Shown: one piece after another, positions 37,889 to 47,260 of the stretch
Position numbering within the stretch: position 1 is the first letter of the stretch
Layout: each line of letters begins with the position of its first letter
From: Acidobacteriaceae bacterium
Lineage (GTDB): Bacteria; Acidobacteriota; Terriglobia; Terriglobales; Acidobacteriaceae
Length of the DNA: 47,260 nucleotides
NCBI GenBank assembly: GCA_003142935.1
Contig: PLOG01000158.1
Coordinates: forward strand, 2,935-50,194
Reading direction: 5' to 3'
Translations under genes and position numbers: made by a program
The notes under the pieces: generated by a model
Database searches by the model: none
Told to the model about the DNA's origin: nothing
Seen by the model: only the letters and a program-made list of their open reading frames with translations

Positions 37889-38682
37889 TGGACGACAAAC
37901 TCTTCGACCTTACCGGGCAGGTTGCGATTGTGACCGGAACCAGCCGAGGGCTGGGGCAATATTTTGCCAAGGCGCTGGCGAAAGCTGGCGCGGATTTGGT
38001 GTTGACGAGCCGTACGCTCGAGTCTCTTACGACCTTCGAGGCAGAGATCGAGGCGCTCGGCCGTCGTGTGCTTTCGCTAGAGCTCGATGTGCGTAACCAG
38101 GAGAGCATCGAGAAGATGGCCGCCGACGCGGAGGCTGCCTTCGGGCAAATTCACATCCTGGTGAATAACGCCGGTTGCAACATTCGCAAGCCTGCGCTCG
38201 ATGTGCAATGGGAAGACTGGAACACCATCCTCGACACGAACCTCCGCGGTACTTTCTTTGTTGCGCAGGCTGTGGCGAGGAGGATGATTGCCAAGGGATA
38301 CGGGCGCATCGTCAATATCGGCTCGGTAACGTGCGTGGCAGGCTACGCCGGTTTGGCGCCTTATGGCGCGAGCCGTGGAGGCGTGCGGCAAATGACGATG
38401 AGCTTGGCCGACGATTGGGGCCGGCATGGAGTTACCGTAAATTGCCTGGCGCCAGGCTGGTTCCGCACCGAGCAAAACAAAGTCCTATACGAAAATCGGG
38501 AATGGGTGGATTATCTTGTCGATCGCATTCCCGTGAAGCGTCCCGGCGAGCCGCACGATCTGGATGGGGCTGTAGTGTTTCTATCTTCTGAAGCCAGCCG
38601 CTATGTTACCGGGCAAACATTGTTGGTAGACGGCGGAATCTCAACCGGCGCCACGCGAGCGACGGTGACTCCCAATAAATAA
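37888..38682 (+). CDS. SDR family oxidoreductase
   Basis: AIVTGTSRGLGQYFAKAL, LVNNAGCNIRKPALD, YGASRGGVRQMTMSLA (Y-x3-R in place of Y-x3-K), VDGGIS. Confidence 0.92.
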   Translation: MDDKLFDLTGQVAIVTGTSRGLGQYFAKALAKAGADLVLTSRTLESLTTFEAEIEALGRRVLSLELDVRNQESIEKMAADAEAAFGQIHILVNNAGCNIRKPALDVQWEDWNTILDTNLRGTFFVAQAVARRMIAKGYGRIVNIGSVTCVAGYAGLAPYGASRGGVRQMTMSLADDWGRHGVTVNCLAPGWFRTEQNKVLYENREWVDYLVDRIPVKRPGEPHDLDGAVVFLSSEASRYVTGQTLLVDGGISTGATRATVTPNK

Positions 38683-38747
38683 GGTTGAGAGTAATGTGAA
38701 GAACTATTCCGCTCACCGGAAAGAGCGAACGAGGATGAACCGAAATG

Positions 38748-42203
<3,456 letters not shown>

Positions 42204-42274
42204 CTCCATCGAAATGCGAAAATAATCGGCCGTATTTCCTTAGCAGGAATGCGGTCGGCTGATTCAGGTGGGCG

Positions 42275-45200
42275 CTATTCAACCGTGAGTGCAATCGGGG
42301 CGGAGGTTGCAATGATCGAGCCGGATTTTCCGGTGACGGTGACGGTGTAGCTGCCCGCGGTGGTACCGGACGTGACGACGTTACTGCAGGCAGACGACGA
42401 ACCACCGCCGCAGGCGAGCACGCCACCAACGAGGGCGACGAAGAGCAGCATCATGCCCAGGACCGCCCGGCCTTTGCGCCGCCGGGGCACAATGCCGAAG
42501 AACAGCAGGCAGGCCAGAACCGCGCCGCCGCGCGCGTACCAGGGGATTCCGCGAGGTATTTCATTCGCTGCTACGCATGAGCTTTGGCCTGCCGTGGTGG
42601 AGATGGTGAGCGTAGCCGTGCCTGCGGCGGTGGAAGTGATGCCCACGGGGCTGGTTGAGCCGAAGCTAAGGGTGGGCGTGTTCACGGCGCCGGTTGGGCC
42701 GGATGCGATGGAGGCCGTCAACGTTACGCTGCCGGTGAAGCCGTTCGCCGGCGTGACGGAGATGGCGGAGGTGTTGCCGGTAGTTGCACCGGACGTTGAG
42801 ATTGTGACGGCAGTGCCCGAGACGGTAAAGCTGGGAAGAGCGGCCGCTACAGTCAGAGTGACCGAGGATGACGCGGTGTTGTAGTCCGTCGTGTCGGTTG
42901 GGGTAAAGATTGTGGAAAGAGTCGTGCTACCGATGGCGGACATCACGGTCCCCAACGGAGGAGTGTAGACAAAGACGCCGGGAACATTTGCCGTGGCGTT
43001 CAATTGCGTGGCACTCAGCGCTGTTGCAACAACGACCGCAGCCGGAGCGTTCCATGCGATGGATGGCGAGGCCTTGTTCACCGTCAGCGTGACGGTTCCC
43101 GATGCGGTGTTGTAATCCGTCGAATCCGTGGGGGTGAAGTTTGCGGTGAGCACCTGCGAACCAGCGGTGAGGACGGTTCCAGCCGCTGGGGCATAGACGA
43201 ATGTTCCGGGAACACTGGCCGTGGCGTTAAGCTGAGTTGCGCTGAGGGCTGTGCCGTAGGTGATGGCCACCGGCGTGGCCCATGTGATGGTGGGCGTGGT
43301 TTTGGCAACGGACGAGGTGGTGAAAGGTTGGATGCTCCCGTAACTTGTGCCTGCGCTGCTCTGAGCCACAAGCTGGAAGTAGTATGCCGTGCCTGAGCTG
43401 AGTCCAGAGATGTTGGCGCTGACCGGGGAGGCAGCGGTTCCGGAGCCGAGGTCCTGCGATGAGGTTTGGCTCGCTCCACTCAGGGTGCTGTTGGCGCCGT
43501 TGAGGAACCAGGCATGTGTGTCAGTTCCATTGGGGTTTACCGCGCCGACCAGTGTGGCGGAAGTGGCTGTGATGGCGGAAGCCGCACCCGTTGTTGCTGT
43601 GGGCAATGGCGCCGCTGCGGCGTAGTTGTTAATGAACGTGGCCACGTCGAGGGAGCCGAGGCCGGTGGCTTCGTCGTATCCGGTGCCCAGTAGAAAGCCG
43701 GCCTGCGCGGCAGTTCCAGCGGCATCGGCAATGCTGTTGTTGCACATGCTCGCGGTATTGACACTGCATCCGCTAACGCCGCTTGAGGCGACGGTCGCAT
43801 CGTGGAATGCCGACGGCACGGAGGCAGCAATGGAATAGAGCTGCAGATTCAGATTGCCTTGCGAGCCGCCGAGTTGTTGATCGAGCAGCGCCGCCACGCC
43901 CGCCATGCCGGGAGCTGCGGCTGAGGTCCCAGAGAAGGCGATGAAACTGAAACTGCCTCCCGAGGTCACGCAACTGCCGTTTGCGGCGGCCATGCAAGCG
44001 AAATAGCCGTCGTGCCCAGAGGCCGAAAAGGAGACGTCGGGTGTATAGCGCCCGCTTCGTGCCGAAGGCACACCGGTGCCTGTCTGCCAGGTTGGGGTGG
44101 CGATGACGGCACTGACGCCTCCGCCGGTGGCGGCCACGGAGGTGGTGGTCGATTCATTCCACGCGCCCTCGGGGATATATCCGAGCGCCGAGAGGTAGCC
44201 GGCACTGTTGGTGGAAGACCAGTAAGTGGAGGGGCTGGCGGTGTCGGCGAACTCGGTGCCGCCGGCGCATGTGGCATAGCTTGAGGAGCAGATGTAGTTT
44301 GGACTGTCGGCCATAGGCGAGGCGGGCGGCACGGAGAAAGCAGTATCGCAGCCGGAGGCGCCGGCGTCGCCGGAAGAGACGAAGACCGAGATGCCCTCGG
44401 CGGCTGCGGTTTGAAAGAGGCTGTCCCAGAAAGCAACTCCGCCCGATCCGGCAGAGGACTCGCAGGCTCCGAAGCTGATGGTCATCACCTGCGCGGGAAC
44501 AGGCGTGGTGTTCACAAGGTATTGCGCATCTGCGCCGATGCCATCGTTGGCGCCGGACTGAGACGAGACCACGAGCAGGAGAGTGGCGGCCGGCGCCACA
44601 CTGCCGGCACGGATCACGTCGAGCGTGGCCTCCGACTGGCCTGTGATGGAAACACCGGCCGCTGGCGGAGCGGTGTAAGCGGGACCGGGGTCGATGCCGC
44701 CGTAGGCAGTGGGAATCACTTCTGTCGGGTCTGTAAAGGAGGCGCCTGTCTTGCTTTTGAAGTTGTCGAAATCGGCTGCGTCGGTTCGCGACCAACTGAC
44801 GATGCCGATGGTGATGCCGGCGCCGGTAACGCTGGAAGGAACATCGTAGATGGTGTTGAAATCGGCAGGAGCGATGAAGTGGGTCCCGTTGGCGCCGTTG
44901 AGTTGCGGCAAAGTCGATTCGACTGCAATAGCGTGATGGGCGGCTTGATCGTCGATGGTGTAGAGGCCGCGAATGGCCTTGATGGCAGGGAGGATTGCCG
45001 CGGGGATCATCGGGTCGGAGTTGACTGATAGACGCTGCTTGCCGCCGACGCTGTAGTAATGTATCTCGGTCTGGAAGGCGTGGCCGACGTTGGCTGCCGT
45101 GCCGCCGAATCCGATAAAAATGCGGCTGGGCGAGACCCAATTGACATGCAAGCCCTGGGACTGGAGCCAGCCCGTGACGGTGGCAATGTCCTGTCCGGAG

Positions 45201-45598
45201 AGGCCGAAGCGTTCGCCCACTTCTTGTGGGGTGAGCCAGTGATGGTAATCGGGCGAGGCTGGGTTCTGCTGGCCGGCGAGAAATTGTTGCAAGGCCTGTT
45301 CCTGCTGGGGCGAGCGGGAGAGTACCAAGGTCAGCTGATTCAGAGAAAGGTCCGCCGGAACCATGCCGATGCTGTTGGCGGTGCTGGCCCAAAGAGGATG
45401 GTGACTGGGCAGCGGCTGAGAATTTGAGATGTCAACAGTCTGAGTGATGCGATTGATGGCTTGCGCAGAGACTACGGGAGCGGTAAAAGCGGCTGCCGCC
45501 AGAAGAACGGACGCAAGGGAGAGAGACACTCGGTGGGAAGCAGCGATCGAACGGTGGAACACCGAAGAGCAAGGGAAACCGCGCACTTTCACATTCAT
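42275..45598 (-). CDS. S53-family (sedolisin/kumamolisin) protease with pro-domain, FN3-like and Ig-like repeats, C-terminal two-TM module
   Basis: Pro-kumamolisin-like HHWLTPQEVGERFGLS; catalytic SFIAFSGTSAAAPGMAGVAALLDQ; repeats TPTDSTDYNTASGTVTLTV. Confidence 0.92.
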   Translation of the reverse strand: MNVKVRGFPCSSVFHRSIAASHRVSLSLASVLLAAAAFTAPVVSAQAINRITQTVDISNSQPLPSHHPLWASTANSIGMVPADLSLNQLTLVLSRSPQQEQALQQFLAGQQNPASPDYHHWLTPQEVGERFGLSGQDIATVTGWLQSQGLHVNWVSPSRIFIGFGGTAANVGHAFQTEIHYYSVGGKQRLSVNSDPMIPAAILPAIKAIRGLYTIDDQAAHHAIAVESTLPQLNGANGTHFIAPADFNTIYDVPSSVTGAGITIGIVSWSRTDAADFDNFKSKTGASFTDPTEVIPTAYGGIDPGPAYTAPPAAGVSITGQSEATLDVIRAGSVAPAATLLLVVSSQSGANDGIGADAQYLVNTTPVPAQVMTISFGACESSAGSGGVAFWDSLFQTAAAEGISVFVSSGDAGASGCDTAFSVPPASPMADSPNYICSSSYATCAGGTEFADTASPSTYWSSTNSAGYLSALGYIPEGAWNESTTTSVAATGGGVSAVIATPTWQTGTGVPSARSGRYTPDVSFSASGHDGYFACMAAANGSCVTSGGSFSFIAFSGTSAAAPGMAGVAALLDQQLGGSQGNLNLQLYSIAASVPSAFHDATVASSGVSGCSVNTASMCNNSIADAAGTAAQAGFLLGTGYDEATGLGSLDVATFINNYAAAAPLPTATTGAASAITATSATLVGAVNPNGTDTHAWFLNGANSTLSGASQTSSQDLGSGTAASPVSANISGLSSGTAYYFQLVAQSSAGTSYGSIQPFTTSSVAKTTPTITWATPVAITYGTALSATQLNATASVPGTFVYAPAAGTVLTAGSQVLTANFTPTDSTDYNTASGTVTLTVNKASPSIAWNAPAAVVVATALSATQLNATANVPGVFVYTPPLGTVMSAIGSTTLSTIFTPTDTTDYNTASSSVTLTVAAALPSFTVSGTAVTISTSGATTGNTSAISVTPANGFTGSVTLTASIASGPTGAVNTPTLSFGSTSPVGITSTAAGTATLTISTTAGQSSCVAANEIPRGIPWYARGGAVLACLLFFGIVPRRRKGRAVLGMMLLFVALVGGVLACGGGSSSACSNVVTSGTTAGSYTVTVTGKSGSIIATSAPIALTVE

Positions 45599-45816
45599 AG
45601 ATTGTCTTTCCGCGCTTCTAGCCCGCCTGATGGAGAGTATAGGGCATTCTCCGCTCCCAAAAGGGATGGATCAACAGCGCGAATGGGGCAGGCGCGCGAA
45701 TGGGAGGGGGAAAAATAGCTTGCAAAACGCAAGGGGAATCAGGAAGAATCGCTGCACGGCGTTCCCCAAAGCGGGCCAATGAGCCCTAGACGCCGGACAC
45801 CAACAGGAGGCAGTGA

Positions 45817-46932
45817 ATGAGCAGTGTGCGCGTGCTGGTCGGAACGCGGAAGGGTGCGTTCATTCTGATGTCGGATGGCAAGCGGAAGGATTGGACGGTA
45901 AGCGGACCGCTCTTTGCCGGCTGGGAGATCTACCACATGAAGGGGTCGCCGGTGGACCCTAACCGGCTGTATGCGTCGCAATCGAGCAGTTGGTCGGGGC
46001 AAGTGGTGCAGCGCTCGGACGATGGCGGGGCCACGTGGAATGCGGTAAGTAACAAGTTTGCGTATGCCGGTGTGCCGGGAACGCACCAGTGGTATGACGG
46101 AACGCCGCATCCGTGGGAGTTCAAGCGCGTGTGGCATTTTGAGCCTTCGCTGACGGATGCGGACGCAGTGTTTGCCGGAGTGGAAGATGCGGCGCTCTTC
46201 AAGTCGCCGGATGGCGGCGCGACGTGGGAGGAGTTGAAGGGTCTGCGCGAGCACGGCACGGGGCCGCGCTGGCAGCCGGGAGCGGGTGGCATGTGCCTGC
46301 ACACGGTAATCCTGGACCCCAGCAATGCCGATCGAATTTTCATTGCCATCTCCGCGGCTGGAGCGTTCAGAACCGATGATGGTGGCAAGTCGTGGAAGCC
46401 AATCAATAAGGGCCTGGTATCGCAGTACATACCGGATCCGACGGCGGAGGTGGGCCACTGCGTGCACCATGTGGCCATGCACTCGTCGCGGCCCAATGTG
46501 CTATTCATGCAGAAGCATTGGGACGTGATGAGGAGCGACGACGCCGGCGATAACTGGCATGAGGTGAGCGGCAATCTTCCTACGGATTTCGGATTCACTA
46601 TCGACGTGCATGCGCATGAGCCGGAGACGATTTTTGTGGTGCCCATCAAGAGCGATGCGGAACACTTTGTGCCGGACGGCAAGCTGCGCGTGTTTCGCAG
46701 CAAGACGGGCGGCAACGAGTGGGAGGCGCTGGAAAAAGGGTTGCCGCAGAAGGACTGCTATGTGAATGTGCTGCGCGATGCGATGGCGGTGGATTCGCTG
46801 GACAAGTGCGGAGTTTACTTCGGGACCAGCGGCGGACAGGTTTACACATCGCCGGATGCGGGCGATAGTTGGGCGCCGATTGTGCGCGATTTGCCCGCGG
46901 TGCTTTCGGTTGAGGTGCAGACGCTGCAATGA
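45817..46932 (+). CDS. WD40/YVTN/BNR-like beta-propeller (sialidase-like) protein without signal peptide
   Basis: Repeated S-D-D-G-G-x-x-W motifs: [60 protein letters not shown]. Confidence 0.9.
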   Translation: MSSVRVLVGTRKGAFILMSDGKRKDWTVSGPLFAGWEIYHMKGSPVDPNRLYASQSSSWSGQVVQRSDDGGATWNAVSNKFAYAGVPGTHQWYDGTPHPWEFKRVWHFEPSLTDADAVFAGVEDAALFKSPDGGATWEELKGLREHGTGPRWQPGAGGMCLHTVILDPSNADRIFIAISAAGAFRTDDGGKSWKPINKGLVSQYIPDPTAEVGHCVHHVAMHSSRPNVLFMQKHWDVMRSDDAGDNWHEVSGNLPTDFGFTIDVHAHEPETIFVVPIKSDAEHFVPDGKLRVFRSKTGGNEWEALEKGLPQKDCYVNVLRDAMAVDSLDKCGVYFGTSGGQVYTSPDAGDSWAPIVRDLPAVLSVEVQTLQ

Positions 46933-47260
46933 CAGATGCCGGCGCAACAAAGGGCGGCCCGGCGATTCGCGTGGCGCTGCCGTATCATTTGCGGACACTG
47001 GCGAAGATCGAGAGCGCGGAGGTGAGGCTGGAGGTGGCGGCTCCGGTGACGGTGCGGCGGGTTCTGGATGCACTGGAGGCGCGCTATTCGATGCTCGGCG
47101 GGACCATTCGCGAATATGGCACGGGGCAGCGAAGGGCATTCATGCGCATCTTTGCCTGCGAGGAAGACTGGTCGCACGAGTCGATGGATGCGGAGTTGCC
47201 GGAGCCGGTGGCCGCGGGGCGCGAGCCGCTGCTGATTCTCGGGGCGATTGCGGGGGGATA
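46929..47260 (+). CDS. MoaD/ThiS (ubiquitin-like) family protein, runs to the window edge
   Basis: [56 protein letters not shown]...[13 protein letters not shown] then 'ta' at the window end. Confidence 0.82.
   Translation, partial: MTDAGATKGGPAIRVALPYHLRTLAKIESAEVRLEVAAPVTVRRVLDALEARYSMLGGTIREYGTGQRRAFMRIFACEEDWSHESMDAELPEPVAAGREPLLILGAIAGG

Noticed and set aside
44154-45392. 412-aa Arg/His/Ser-rich ORF within the S53 protease region
   Set aside because: Alternate frame of the protease gene, biased composition.

Overview
High-GC bacterial chromosome segment with the look of Acidobacteria/Terriglobia (inferred from gene content and style, not from a marker gene). I support about 35 CDSs. 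They include a GntP-type permease, class II fructose-bisphosphate aldolase, DUF1080 hydrolase, MsbA-like ABC exporter, several Tat-signal-bearing sugar oxidoreductases/isomerases, c-type cytochrome, class I fumarase, GT87-like membrane protein, Crp/Fnr regulator, DEAD-box helicase, two esterases, RNase J, a ParD/ParE module, a MacA/LolD-like pair, a GWxTD protein, a four-gene sugar cluster ending in a GH106-like rhamnosidase, an S53 protease, and a BNR-propeller/MoaD-ThiS pair at the right edge. No rRNA, tRNA or CRISPR array was recognised. The most interesting signals are: (1) a palindromic repeat family with ends GGGTGCCCCA...TGGGATA, one copy sitting in frame inside the permease gene and three in a ~148-bp tandem array; (2) 7-nt-phased CAGNNNN arrays right at the 3' ends of three minus-strand genes; (3) a ubiquitin-like (MoaD/ThiS) ORF ending in Gly-Gly and overlapping a cytoplasmic-looking beta-propeller gene; (4) five predicted Tat-exported sugar enzymes plus a DUF1080 protein, suggesting extracytoplasmic keto-sugar chemistry; (5) a receiver-like protein lacking the phospho-acceptor Asp beside a Crp/Fnr regulator; (6) remnants of VapC, AbiEi-like and ISAs1 transposase genes. 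All homology calls are from reading the translations; no database search was run.
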